Below, piece by piece: positions 1-7,558 of a stretch of DNA of 64,000 nt; position 1 is the first letter of the stretch, and each line of letters starts with the position of its first letter. The notes below the pieces were generated by a model. That model was given only the letters and a program-made list of their open reading frames with translations, was not told where the DNA came from and searched no databases. Both the position numbers and the translations under genes were made by a program. This stretch comes from Streptomyces antibioticus (GTDB taxonomy: Bacteria > Actinomycetota > Actinomycetes > Streptomycetales > Streptomycetaceae): positions 992,001 to 1,056,000 of the forward strand of contig NZ_KQ948422.1 of assembly GCF_001514065.1 (NCBI RefSeq), written 5' to 3'.

Positions 1-100
1 GTGGAAGTGCTCCAGGTAACGGCGGGCGCTGACGCGGGAGATGCCGGTGGCAGCCGCGCATCCGGCGGCCGACAGGGTGCCGTCCGTGTCGCGGAGCGTG
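1..100 (-). pseudogene. C-terminal remnant of a CitB/DcuR-type response regulator
   Basis: Read on the minus strand, the first 100 bases encode a helix-turn-helix ending with the motif GISRVSARRYLEHF. This closely resembles the DNA-binding tail of CitB/DcuR-type response regulators, which control tri- and dicarboxylate uptake. The reading frame runs off the left edge. Upstream (towards base 110) it is not preceded by a receiver domain but by unrelated plus-strand coding remains, so the gene is truncated here. The role of the intact family is known; the decay is inferred from the missing N-terminal part. Confidence 0.45.
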
Positions 101-225
101 ATGCACCGGTCCCGGCGATGGACAGCCGAACTCCGCCGCCATGGCTGGACCGACGCGTTCACCACCGGCGACGCGTTCGCCGCGTACCTGTCCGAGCAGG
201 ACACCTCAGTGGCCCGTCTCGTCGA
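101..225 (+). pseudogene. Fragment of a TctC/Bug-type tricarboxylate-binding protein
   Basis: A plus-strand frame encodes about 40 residues that resemble the last helices of Bug/TctC extracytoplasmic solute receptors (core RRHGWTDAFTTGDAF followed by an AYLSEQD-like stretch). In that family this tail normally ends the protein. There is no start codon, signal peptide or ligand-binding body in the window. Lying next to a citrate-type response-regulator tail in the opposite orientation fits the usual divergent citAB/tct arrangement after internal deletion. The weak conservation at both ends makes this a fragment, not a gene. Confidence 0.45.
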
Positions 226-480
226 TGGCGGTGGTGCCGGACTCAGGTATCGGCGACGCGATCGCCTCCGCCGCGAAAGGGGCGCATCCGAACGTCATCG
301 TGCTGAGCCTCGGGACGGCGCTCCTCCTGTCCGTGTTCGCCCGACGACTACTGGGCCATGTGCGTCGTGGAGGTGCACACCGCCCCGCCGGCGCGGTCCC
401 GCGTGCGTAAAATCTGGCCCCCCATCTCGAACGCGGATCGTCCTCCATGAGAAACGAGGACGTCAAGAGCATTAAGGCGG
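226..480. other. Non-coding or decayed stretch with an unidentified membrane-like fragment
   Basis: The plus frame around 237-350 reads as a short segment followed by a hydrophobic helix (NVIVLSLGTALLLSVF), as in a transporter fragment, but no family can be assigned and no start or stop fits a gene. It continues the decayed locus at the left edge. Nothing else is recognisable before the promoter of the next gene. Confidence 0.3.
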
Positions 481-521
481 AGTTTCACAGGAGCCGCAAG
501 CTAAAAACCTTCAAAAGACCC

Positions 522-579
522 TGCAAACGTGAGGTGTTTGCACGAGTGTTTTGATCAATGCCTGTTGCACTCATGTAAC
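522..579 (+). promoter_or_regulatory. Operator-like palindrome and sigma70-type promoter of the XRE/MmyB gene
   Basis: A perfect 7-bp inverted repeat (TGCAAAC at 522-528, GTTTGCA at 536-542) sits just upstream of a good housekeeping promoter: TTGATC at 551-556, a 17-nt spacer, and TGTAAC at 574-579. The gene start lies about 70 nt further on. The palindrome is placed where an activator or autoregulator would bind. Assigning it to the downstream regulator is inference. Confidence 0.5.
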
Positions 580-651
580 GCTGAGGAGGGTAGGCTCAAG
601 GTGTCCCGTTGCGATCCGACGGGGCCGCATCACGTTGACGGGGAGTACACC

Positions 652-1638
652 ATGGCAATTGCCGAGCAGCAACGAAAAGAGCTCGCCGCCTTCCTTCGCA
701 ACCGACGCGAGCGGGTTGCACCGGAAGCCGTCGGCATCAAGAACTCGTACGGACGCCGTCGTACGCCGGGGCTGCGCAGAGAGGAACTCGCGCAGCTCGC
801 CGGCGTGAGTGTGACGTGGTACACGTGGCTCGAACAGGCCCGCAGGATCAGGGTGTCCAGTCAGGTCCTGAACGGTCTCGCGCGGGCCCTGCAGCTCGAC
901 ACGACGGAGACCGGACATCTGTTCCGGCTGGCCGGTGAGTTACCGCCGACGGGGCGGGTGCCGTGCTCGCGGGAGCATATTCCGGAGCAGTATCTGACCT
1001 TCCTTGAATTCCAGGATCCGCTGCCCGCCTTCATCGTGAATCATCGGTTCGATGTGCTGGCCTGGAATCAGGGATTCTGTGCGCTGTTCCCCTATTTCGA
1101 ATCCCTGGAGCACTACCGTCGCAACACTCTCGTGATGATGTTCGACGAGCGGGCCCGGGAAATGCACCCGAACTGGGAGCAGGACGCCCTGGAAGCTGCG
1201 GCCCTTTTCCGTGCGCAGGCCGCCGATCAGCTCGCCCATCCCGCATACGCGAAGATGATCGAAGACCTGGAGGCCGAGCACCCGGAATTCCGGGAACTGT
1301 GGGAGCGACTCGACCTGGCTCCGTCCGTGCCGTCCGTCCGTTGCTTCGACCACCCGACGCTGGGGCGGATCGAACTCGGATATGTGAAGCTGCGGCTCGC
1401 GGGCGTGGACGCCACCCTCGTCGTCTACCAGCCCGTTCTGGACAGCCGGCTGATCGACCGCTTCCGTGACCTGGTCGAGACGCGGATCCGGGTGCGGCTC
1501 CGCTCGGCCGGTGGCTCAGTCGGACGCCCGTACCGACAGAGCGTGCCGGAAGACATTCCGCGGATCCCAGACGGCCTTGACCCGCTGGAGTCGAGGGTAA
1601 TTCCCTTTGAAGTACAGCCTGTTCCAAGGAACGCCTGA
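652..1638 (+). CDS. XRE-family regulator with MmyB-like ligand-binding domain
   Basis: A 328-residue DNA-binding regulator. Residues about 10-75 form an XRE helix-turn-helix with the family hallmark RTPGLRREELA followed by VSVTWYTWLEQ. Residues about 110-270 match the MmyB-like ligand-binding domain, named after a regulator in the methylenomycin cluster; one family member was crystallised with a fatty acid, so a lipid-like ligand is plausible. The ATG at 652 is preferred over upstream starts because GGGAG lies 6 nt before it and the HTH begins directly. The last 123 nt overlap the convergent flavin oxidase gene, giving a C-terminal extension of about 50 residues beyond the usual domain. It probably controls the neighbouring reductase/exporter genes. 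Confidence 0.9.
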   Translation: MAIAEQQRKELAAFLRNRRERVAPEAVGIKNSYGRRRTPGLRREELAQLAGVSVTWYTWLEQARRIRVSSQVLNGLARALQLDTTETGHLFRLAGELPPTGRVPCSREHIPEQYLTFLEFQDPLPAFIVNHRFDVLAWNQGFCALFPYFESLEHYRRNTLVMMFDERAREMHPNWEQDALEAAALFRAQAADQLAHPAYAKMIEDLEAEHPEFRELWERLDLAPSVPSVRCFDHPTLGRIELGYVKLRLAGVDATLVVYQPVLDSRLIDRFRDLVETRIRVRLRSAGGSVGRPYRQSVPEDIPRIPDGLDPLESRVIPFEVQPVPRNA

Positions 1639-3051
1639 GGTGTTCCAGCGCGGATCGGCCAGATCCACGTCCGGATAGTTGATGTACGAGCCGTCGGTAC
1701 GTGCGTCGGAGACGGGTACTCCGCCTGTCTCCGCGTACAAAGCCCGGTAGAGCTCCCGGAGTCTGCGGATGTGCCGCTCGTCGTCGGCGGGATCGGTCCA
1801 ATAGGTCCCCAGATAGCTCTTGAGGACCGAATCCCGCTGCGCGACCACGGTCGCGGCGGGGTCCACGGTGTTGACCTTCCGGCCGTAGGAGAACAGCACC
1901 ACCGTGGTGTGACCGTCGTAGTCCGGGTCGGAGAGATACCGAAACAGCAACTCCGTCTCGGCGGCCGCATACGGCCGGCGCAGGTAGGCACCCTTGCTCT
2001 TGGAGCGTGTCAGCTCTCCCCGGTTCTCCACGTCCCGCTGCGTGGCCCGCAGCCACGGCATCTGGGTGTAGGTGATCCGGCACGGGGCCCTCACGCCGCT
2101 GCCTACGGCGGCGACATACTCCTCCAGCCGGTCGCGGGCGCCGGGAGCCGCGCCGTCCAGCTGCGCGCTGAGGGTGATCCGGCCGACCGCGTGCTGGTTG
2201 AGGTACAGCGCGCTGTACAGACTCTCGTACGTCGGGTCGGTGGCGTCCTCCGTGCCGTGCCAGTCGCCGTGGTTGCGGACGAGCGTGGCGAAGTCCCGCT
2301 CGCTCAGCGACTCCCAGGGCCACTCCGCGGCAGCGAACAGGACCGTCTTCGGAGGCCGGGGCAGCACATCCCACGGGGCGTCCGAGGCCGCCTCCGGGGA
2401 GCGGAACCAATAGCGTGTGACCACGCCGAAGTTGCCGCCGCCCGCGCCGGTGTGCGCCCACCACAGATCGTGGTGCGGGTCGGAGGGGGACCGGGAGGCG
2501 ACCACCGTGCGGGCCGCCCCCGCGCGGTCGGCGACGACGACCTCCACGGCCTCCAAGTGGTCGACGATCAGCCCGTGTTGTCGGCACAGCGCGCCGAAGC
2601 CTCCGCCCTGGACATAACCGCCGAGTCCGACCGAGGGGCAGGTGCCACCGGGCAGGGCCACGCCCCAGTTCAGGTACAGGGAGCGGTAGACCGAGCCGAG
2701 CAGCGCGCCCGCCCCGATGCCGAAGGCCGCCCGGCCTTCGTCGTACGTGATGTCGTCGAGCGCGGACAGGTCGATGAGGGTGCGCACCGCCGGATCGTCC
2801 ACCAGTCCCTCCAGACCGTGGCCGCCGCCCCGCACCGCGAGCCGCGCCCCGTCGCGGACGGCGACGGCCACCGCCCGGCGCACCTCTTCGGCGGTACGCG
2901 GCACATGGACCCGGTCGGGCCGGCCGGTGAAGCGCGTGTTGCGTGACCGTGTGGTGAGGGAGAGGTAGCGGGGGTCGCCGGGGGTGATCGCCGCGATGCC
3001 CTGTGCCGGGATGCCGGGCACCGCCACGACCGGGTCGGATATGTCAGTCAT
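1516..3051 (-). CDS. Berberine-bridge-type FAD oxidoreductase, probably bicovalent FAD
   Basis: A 511-residue flavoprotein oxidase of the VAO/BBE fold. The FAD-binding domain spans about 45-215 and the BBE C-terminal segment ends with DPRNVFRHALSV. His78 in RGGGHG and Cys138 in GGTCPSVG occupy the positions that attach FAD at both 8-alpha and C6 in bicovalent members such as AknOx, where the spacing is also 60 residues. Such enzymes oxidise alcohols or sugars or form C-C/C-O bonds in natural-product tailoring. Its ATG overlaps the stop of the upstream MFS gene by 8 nt, so translation is coupled. It is the last gene of a three-gene minus-strand operon. The substrate is unknown; a late oxidation of a cluster product is inferred. 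No secretion signal is visible. Confidence 0.92.
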   Translation of the reverse strand: MTDISDPVVAVPGIPAQGIAAITPGDPRYLSLTTRSRNTRFTGRPDRVHVPRTAEEVRRAVAVAVRDGARLAVRGGGHGLEGLVDDPAVRTLIDLSALDDITYDEGRAAFGIGAGALLGSVYRSLYLNWGVALPGGTCPSVGLGGYVQGGGFGALCRQHGLIVDHLEAVEVVVADRAGAARTVVASRSPSDPHHDLWWAHTGAGGGNFGVVTRYWFRSPEAASDAPWDVLPRPPKTVLFAAAEWPWESLSERDFATLVRNHGDWHGTEDATDPTYESLYSALYLNQHAVGRITLSAQLDGAAPGARDRLEEYVAAVGSGVRAPCRITYTQMPWLRATQRDVENRGELTRSKSKGAYLRRPYAAAETELLFRYLSDPDYDGHTTVVLFSYGRKVNTVDPAATVVAQRDSVLKSYLGTYWTDPADDERHIRRLRELYRALYAETGGVPVSDARTDGSYINYPDVDLADPRWNTSGVPWNRLYFKGNYPRLQRVKAVWDPRNVFRHALSVRASD

Positions 3052-4312
3052 CGATGGCCGCCATCGCCTTTCGTGAGGTCGCTGCGCGGCGCACCGCCGC
3101 GTGGCCGAGGAGCAGGAGCAGGGCGCAGGCGCCCGCGGCAGAGCCGAGCAGGGCGGTGTCCGGCCAGCCGCCGTGCGCCCAGAGGGGACCCGTCAGCGCG
3201 GAGCCCGCCGCGCCGCCGAGGAAGTAGCAGGTCATGTAGACGGTCGTGACGCGGCTGCGCATCTCGTCGCCGACCTGGGCGAAGACCGTCGTCTGGTTGG
3301 AGATGTGCGCGGCCTGGACCGCGAAGTCGATCAGGAGAATCGCCGTGCCGAGCATCAGCAGTGAGGACGACAGGACCGACACCACGGCGAACGACACCGT
3401 GATGAGCGCGAACGCGGCGGCACTGACGGTCCGCTGACGCCCCCGGTCGGCGAACCGGCCCGCCAGGTTGGCGCCGAGGGCGCCACCCGCACCGAGCAGT
3501 CCCATCGCGCCGATCGCGGCGGAGCCGTAGTGGTAGGGCTCCTGGATCAGGCGGAGCGGCACGGCGGTCCACAGCACGGTGAAGGCGGCGAACCCCAGGG
3601 CGCCGTACAGGCAGCGCTCCACGATCACCGGGCGTGCCCGGAGCAGGGAGAACAGCGAGCCGATGAGCGCCGCGTAGCCGCGCACGGTCAGCGGCGTGAC
3701 AGCGGGCTGCGGGGGCAGGATGCGGCGCAGCATCACGCCCACCCCGAGCATCAGGGCCGACGCCCCCCAGAACACGGCCCGCCAGTCGACGAGGTCGGCC
3801 ACCACGCCGGCGAAGGTCCGGCACAGCAGCGCGCCGAGGATGACACCGGTCATCACGGTGCCCACCACCTGCCCGCGCCGCTCCGGCGGTGCCATGCCCG
3901 CGGCCTGCGGCACGATCACCATGGCGGCGACGCTCACCAGGCCGAGCAGGAAGAACAGGACCACGAGGAGCCCGCCGTCGGCCCAGGGGATCACGGCGAG
4001 CACCGCGGCCGCCGTGGTCACCAGAGCGGTGAGCAGCCGTCTGCGGTCGACGGCGTCGCCCAGCGGTACCAGCGCGAACAGGCCGAGGGCGTAACCGAAC
4101 TGGGTGGCCGACACGGACGAGGTGAGCGATCCGGGCGTGCGGTGCAGCGAGGCCGCGAGCTCGGGCAGGATCGGCTGGAGGTAGTACAGGTTGGCCACGC
4201 ACAGACCGCAGGCGGCCGCGAGCAGCAGCACGGTGATCCGGCCGACCGGCGGCCGCGGCGGCGCGGCAGGCCCCGCCAGGCCCGTCGCGCCGCCGTGCGC
4301 CGCCTCGCTCAC
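3044..4312 (-). CDS. MFS transporter (drug:H+ antiporter type)
   Basis: A 422-residue major facilitator protein with about 12 hydrophobic segments. The first begins near residue 25, and the short loop after it reads NLYYLQPILPELA, a feature of small-molecule efflux MFS proteins. The GTG at 4312 is chosen because it overlaps the stop of the upstream SDR (GTGA), and the preceding frame is the SDR's own antisense. It sits between a reductase and a flavin oxidase in one operon, which fits export of the compound they act on. The substrate cannot be read from sequence; import is less likely but possible. Confidence 0.9.
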   Translation of the reverse strand: MSEAAHGGATGLAGPAAPPRPPVGRITVLLLAAACGLCVANLYYLQPILPELAASLHRTPGSLTSSVSATQFGYALGLFALVPLGDAVDRRRLLTALVTTAAAVLAVIPWADGGLLVVLFFLLGLVSVAAMVIVPQAAGMAPPERRGQVVGTVMTGVILGALLCRTFAGVVADLVDWRAVFWGASALMLGVGVMLRRILPPQPAVTPLTVRGYAALIGSLFSLLRARPVIVERCLYGALGFAAFTVLWTAVPLRLIQEPYHYGSAAIGAMGLLGAGGALGANLAGRFADRGRQRTVSAAAFALITVSFAVVSVLSSSLLMLGTAILLIDFAVQAAHISNQTTVFAQVGDEMRSRVTTVYMTCYFLGGAAGSALTGPLWAHGGWPDTALLGSAAGACALLLLLGHAAVRRAATSRKAMAAIDD

Positions 4313-5034
4313 AGCGTGCCGCCGCCGTCGACGTGCAGCACCGCGCCGGTCACGAAGGTGTTCTCCAGCAGGTGCAACACCGTCGCCGCGACGTCGTCGG
4401 GCTGTCCGACGCGGCCCACCGGGGTGCTCTGCGCGGTCTGCTCGAAGAGGCCCGCGCGGGCGTCCTCGGGCAGGAAGGACCACAGCGGGGTGTCGATCAG
4501 ACCGCCGACGACGACATTGACGCGCACCGGGGCGAGCTCCACGGCGAGGGAGCGGCCCATGCCGCCGATGCCCGCGTTGGCGGCGGCGGTCGCGCTCATG
4601 TCGGCGTACGACTTGAAGCCGGCCGCACCGGCGATCAGCACGATCGAACCCTGGCCCGAGATCTTCTTGCCGGCGTGCCGGACGCTCAGCAGCTGGCCGA
4701 CGATCTTGGTGTCGAGGGCGGCGCGCACCGCGTCGAGGGACACGTCGTAGACGGAGCCGACGGCCATGTCGCCGGGGCAGACGACGAGGTGGTCGAGGGA
4801 GTCGATGCCCGCGAAGAAGGCGGCGACGCTCTCCTCGTCGGTCACGTCCACGACACCGGTGGTGATGCCGTCGATCTCCTTGGCGGTCTGCTCCAGCTTG
4901 TCCTTCGAGCGGGAGCCGACGACGACCTGCGCGCCCGCGGCGGCGGCCTGCCGGGCCACCGCCTTGCCGATGCCGGACGAGCCGCCGATCACCACGACAC
5001 GGGCGCCGGAAAGGGAAGAGGGGGAAGTGGACAA
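4309..5034 (-). CDS. SDR-family oxidoreductase lacking the usual Tyr-Lys pair
   Basis: A 241-residue Rossmann protein with the nucleotide motif GGSSGIGKAV near residue 18 and the SDR end DGGGTL. The region that normally carries the catalytic YxxxK reads SYADMSATAAANAG, so the canonical Lys is absent, and the NNAG motif is replaced by VCPG. This matches a divergent SDR branch often found beside XRE/MmyB regulators in Streptomyces. It starts at a TTG with AGGAG 6 nt upstream; no ATG fits. It is the first gene of the SDR-MFS-oxidase operon. It may use another proton relay or act as a non-classical reductase. Confidence 0.88.
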   Translation of the reverse strand: MSTSPSSLSGARVVVIGGSSGIGKAVARQAAAAGAQVVVGSRSKDKLEQTAKEIDGITTGVVDVTDEESVAAFFAGIDSLDHLVVCPGDMAVGSVYDVSLDAVRAALDTKIVGQLLSVRHAGKKISGQGSIVLIAGAAGFKSYADMSATAAANAGIGGMGRSLAVELAPVRVNVVVGGLIDTPLWSFLPEDARAGLFEQTAQSTPVGRVGQPDDVAATVLHLLENTFVTGAVLHVDGGGTL

Positions 5035-5262
5035 GGCTGTCTCCTGGTGACGTGCGAACGGGATGCGTGGCGGCCGACCGGAGATGACCGCCCGGCCTGA
5101 AACGAGGCTGTCAGCCGACGCCAGAGGCAGGGAGACGAAGTTTCATGCTAGTTGGAACACCACCTGGTTAGGCCTTCGCGAGCGGGCCACCATGAGTTGG
5201 TGTCGGGTGCATCGATCTGCCCGGCGCCATCGCGTTGTTCCGATATTCCGAGGCGGTTGTCT
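5035..5262. promoter_or_regulatory. Divergent promoter region between SDR and phosphotriesterase-like genes
   Basis: These 228 nt separate two operons running outward. Around 5146-5172 there is a CTAGTTGG...CCTGGTTAG pair with partial dyad symmetry, and AGTTGG recurs near 5193. Such CTAG/TGGTTAG-type elements are plausible binding sites for the nearby MmyB-like regulator. No strong sigma70 consensus is evident in either direction. The assignment rests on position and partial symmetry. Confidence 0.35.
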
Positions 5263-6303
5263 GTGCGTACGGAAAGTCCCCTCCCGCACGACCCGGTGCC
5301 GACGGTGCGCGGGCCGGTCGCCGCGGCGGACCTGGGTGTCACGCTCGCGCACGAGCATCTGTTCGTGCTGAGTTCCGAATTCCAGTCGAATTTCCCCCAC
5401 TTGTGGGACCGTGAGGCCGGAGTGCGCGAAGCCGTGCGCCAGTTGGAGGAGGCCTACGCGGCCGGGGTGCGGACCCTGGTCGACATGACGGTGCTCGGAC
5501 AGGGCCGCGACATCGACCTGGTGCGTGCCGTCGCCGAGCGCACCGCGGTGAACATCGTGCTCGCCACCGGCGTCTACAGCGTCGACGGCATACCGCTCTT
5601 CGCCCGTTTCCGGGGCCCCGGCGCCGCCGTCGAAGCGGACGACCCGCTGATCGAGCTGCTGCTGCGGGACATCACCACCGGCATCGCGGACAGCGGAGTC
5701 CGGGCGGGCCTGGTGAAGTTCGCCTGCGAGCGCACCCCGCCGGACGCGTCCGCGCACCGGATGGCCGCCGTCGTCGCCGAGGTGCACCGGCACACCGGCG
5801 TACCGGTGGTGGTGCACTGCGACCCGTTCGAGGGCAACGGCGTGCACCTGGTGCGGCTCCTGGAGAAGGAGGGCGTGGCGGCGGGTTCCGTGGTCGTCGC
5901 GCACGCCGGGGACTCGGCCGACCTCAACGGTCTGCGCGCCCTCGCGGACACCGGCTGCGTCCTGGGCTACGACCGCTACGGCATGACGCCCTTCGCCCCC
6001 GACGAGCAGCGCAACGCCACCCTGGCCGCGCTGGTCCGGGCGGGCCACACGGCCCAGTTGCTCGTCTCGCAGGACCATCCCGTGCACATCGACTACCTGA
6101 CGGTCGAGCAGCGGGAACGCATCTACCCGGGCTGGAGCTACGTGCATCTCTTCGAGCGCGTCCTGCCCCTCCTGCTGAAAGAGCCGGGCGTCGACGAGGA
6201 GACCGTGCGCACCCTGCTGGTGGACAACCCCCGGCGGCTGCTCTCGCGGATCGCCGCGCCCCGCCCCTCCGGCGAGCGTTCGGAGGTGCGGGATGCCGCT
6301 TGA
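5263..6303 (+). CDS. Phosphotriesterase-family metal hydrolase (lactonase-like)
   Basis: A 346-residue amidohydrolase-superfamily protein of the phosphotriesterase (PTE) family, a TIM barrel with a binuclear metal site. All six ligands are present: His30 and His32 (AHEHLF), Lys152 (VKFACE, carbamylated in relatives), His185 (VVHCDP), His214 (VAHAGD) and Asp271 (SQDHPV). PTE-like lactonases open acyl-homoserine and gamma/delta lactones; true phosphotriesterases are the minority. The GTG at 5263 has GAGG 9 nt upstream; an in-frame TTG two codons earlier is possible. It is first in a plus-strand operon with a cupin and an SDR, both joined by overlaps. Lactone hydrolysis is inferred, not shown. 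Confidence 0.9.
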   Translation: MRTESPLPHDPVPTVRGPVAAADLGVTLAHEHLFVLSSEFQSNFPHLWDREAGVREAVRQLEEAYAAGVRTLVDMTVLGQGRDIDLVRAVAERTAVNIVLATGVYSVDGIPLFARFRGPGAAVEADDPLIELLLRDITTGIADSGVRAGLVKFACERTPPDASAHRMAAVVAEVHRHTGVPVVVHCDPFEGNGVHLVRLLEKEGVAAGSVVVAHAGDSADLNGLRALADTGCVLGYDRYGMTPFAPDEQRNATLAALVRAGHTAQLLVSQDHPVHIDYLTVEQRERIYPGWSYVHLFERVLPLLLKEPGVDEETVRTLLVDNPRRLLSRIAAPRPSGERSEVRDAA

Positions 6304-6634
6304 GCCCTGGGAGGAGCTGGGGGCCGAGTTGCTCGTCGACGACGAGCACGTCAAGTGCTGGATGGAGACGGTGCCTCCCGGCGAGCAGCGGCCGGCCCAC
6401 ACCCACCGCCACCCCTGGGTGACCGTCGTGCTCTCCGGGGCGCACGGTGAATCCCTGGACGAGAACGGCGAGTTGATCAAAGCGGTGTCGCTGGAGACGG
6501 GGCAGGTCGTGCACAACCGCGGCGAACACCTGCCCATGCGGCACTACGTCCGCAACCTTTCCGACCGGACTCTCGTCATGGTCGCCATCGAACTCCGCAC
6601 GCCCAGCGCGCCGGAGGAAGGACCGAACTCATGA
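6293..6634 (+). CDS. Small cupin-domain protein
   Basis: A 113-residue single-domain cupin. The beta-barrel motifs are visible: HTHRHPW near residues 36-42 supplies two to three metal-binding His, and the second motif falls around HYVRN near residue 83. Its ATG overlaps the end of the hydrolase gene by 11 nt, and its end overlaps the following SDR by an ATGA junction. Cupins of this size act as isomerases, dioxygenases or small-ligand binders; no substrate is evident. The tight coupling suggests it works on the same compound as the hydrolase. Confidence 0.85.
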   Translation: MPLEPWEELGAELLVDDEHVKCWMETVPPGEQRPAHTHRHPWVTVVLSGAHGESLDENGELIKAVSLETGQVVHNRGEHLPMRHYVRNLSDRTLVMVAIELRTPSAPEEGPNS

Positions 6635-7497
6635 GCCGACACGAGCGCTCAGCACGACACCTGCCGCCGAGCGCCCCCGCACTGGTCACCGGGGCCACCT
6701 CCGGTCTCGGCCGGAGCCTCGCGCGGGCCCTCGCCGACCGGGGCTGGACCGTTCTGGTGCACGGCAGGGACGAGAACAGGTGCGCCACCGTCGTCGACGA
6801 GCTGCGCGCGGCGGGCGGCACGGCCCATCCGTACGTCGCGGACCTCGCCTCGCTGGAGGAGGCCGCCGAACTGGGCCGGCGGGTGGCCGCCGAGCACCCC
6901 TCGCTGGGACTGCTCGTCAACAACGCGGGCGTGGGCGCGGGTCGTGACGCGCGCCGCCGTGAGCTGAGCCGGGACGGCTACGAACTGAGGTTCGCCGTCA
7001 ACTACCTGGCGCCCGTGGTCCTCACCCGCGCGCTGCGCTCACCCCTGCGGGCGGCGGGTACGGCACAGGTGCTCAACATCGGTTCGATCGGGCAGAGCCC
7101 CGTCGACCCGGACGACGTCCAGTTCACCCGTCGCTACGACGGCATGGAGGCGTACACCCGCAGCAAGTTCGCGCTGGCCGCCTTCACGTTCACCATCGCG
7201 GAGGAGTACGCCCGCGACGGCATCAGGGTCAACTGCGTGCACCCCGCGAACTACATGGACACCACGATGGTCGTCGAGGCCGGGGTGCGCCCCTGGTCCT
7301 CGGTGGCCGAGGGAACAACCGCCGTGCTGCACGCCCTCGACGAGGGCGCAGAGGGCGCGAGCGGCCAGTACTACAACGAGAGCCGGCGGGCCAAGGCGCA
7401 CCGTCTCGCCTACAGCGCCGACGCCCAGCAGCGGCTGACCTCCCTCACCGACCAGCTCATCGCTCCCGCGGAACGGGCGGGCGGCACGTCCTGGTGA
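6631..7497 (+). CDS. SDR-family oxidoreductase
   Basis: A 288-residue short-chain dehydrogenase/reductase. Residues 18-30 carry the cofactor motif TGATSGLG, LVNNAG follows near residue 93, and the catalytic YTRSK is near residue 172. The C-terminal extension after the substrate loop resembles retinol-dehydrogenase/protochlorophyllide-reductase-like SDRs, which act on hydrophobic alcohols or ketones. It starts at the ATG overlapping the cupin stop and closes the hydrolase-cupin-SDR operon, followed directly by a strong hairpin. The substrate is not known. Confidence 0.92.
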   Translation: MSRHERSARHLPPSAPALVTGATSGLGRSLARALADRGWTVLVHGRDENRCATVVDELRAAGGTAHPYVADLASLEEAAELGRRVAAEHPSLGLLVNNAGVGAGRDARRRELSRDGYELRFAVNYLAPVVLTRALRSPLRAAGTAQVLNIGSIGQSPVDPDDVQFTRRYDGMEAYTRSKFALAAFTFTIAEEYARDGIRVNCVHPANYMDTTMVVEAGVRPWSSVAEGTTAVLHALDEGAEGASGQYYNESRRAKAHRLAYSADAQQRLTSLTDQLIAPAERAGGTSW

Positions 7498-7507
7498 CGG
7501 AGGACGG

Positions 7508-7556
7508 ACACGGGGAAGGGCCCGGTGCGATCGGCGCACCGGGCCCTTCCCCGTGT
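7508..7556. terminator. Perfect 22-bp hairpin, bidirectional terminator
   Basis: Two perfectly complementary 22-nt arms (7508-7529 and 7535-7556) flank a 5-nt loop. It lies exactly between the stop of the plus-strand SDR and the stop of the minus-strand aldo-keto reductase, so it can end both transcripts. No U-tract follows, as is usual in streptomycetes. Confidence 0.9.
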
Positions 7557-7558
7557 TC

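Noticed and set aside
1031-2587. Long minus-strand frame across the regulator and oxidase genes
   Set aside because: It is rich in Arg/Gly/Pro with no domain, and lies over genes with clear motifs in other frames; it reflects GC bias.
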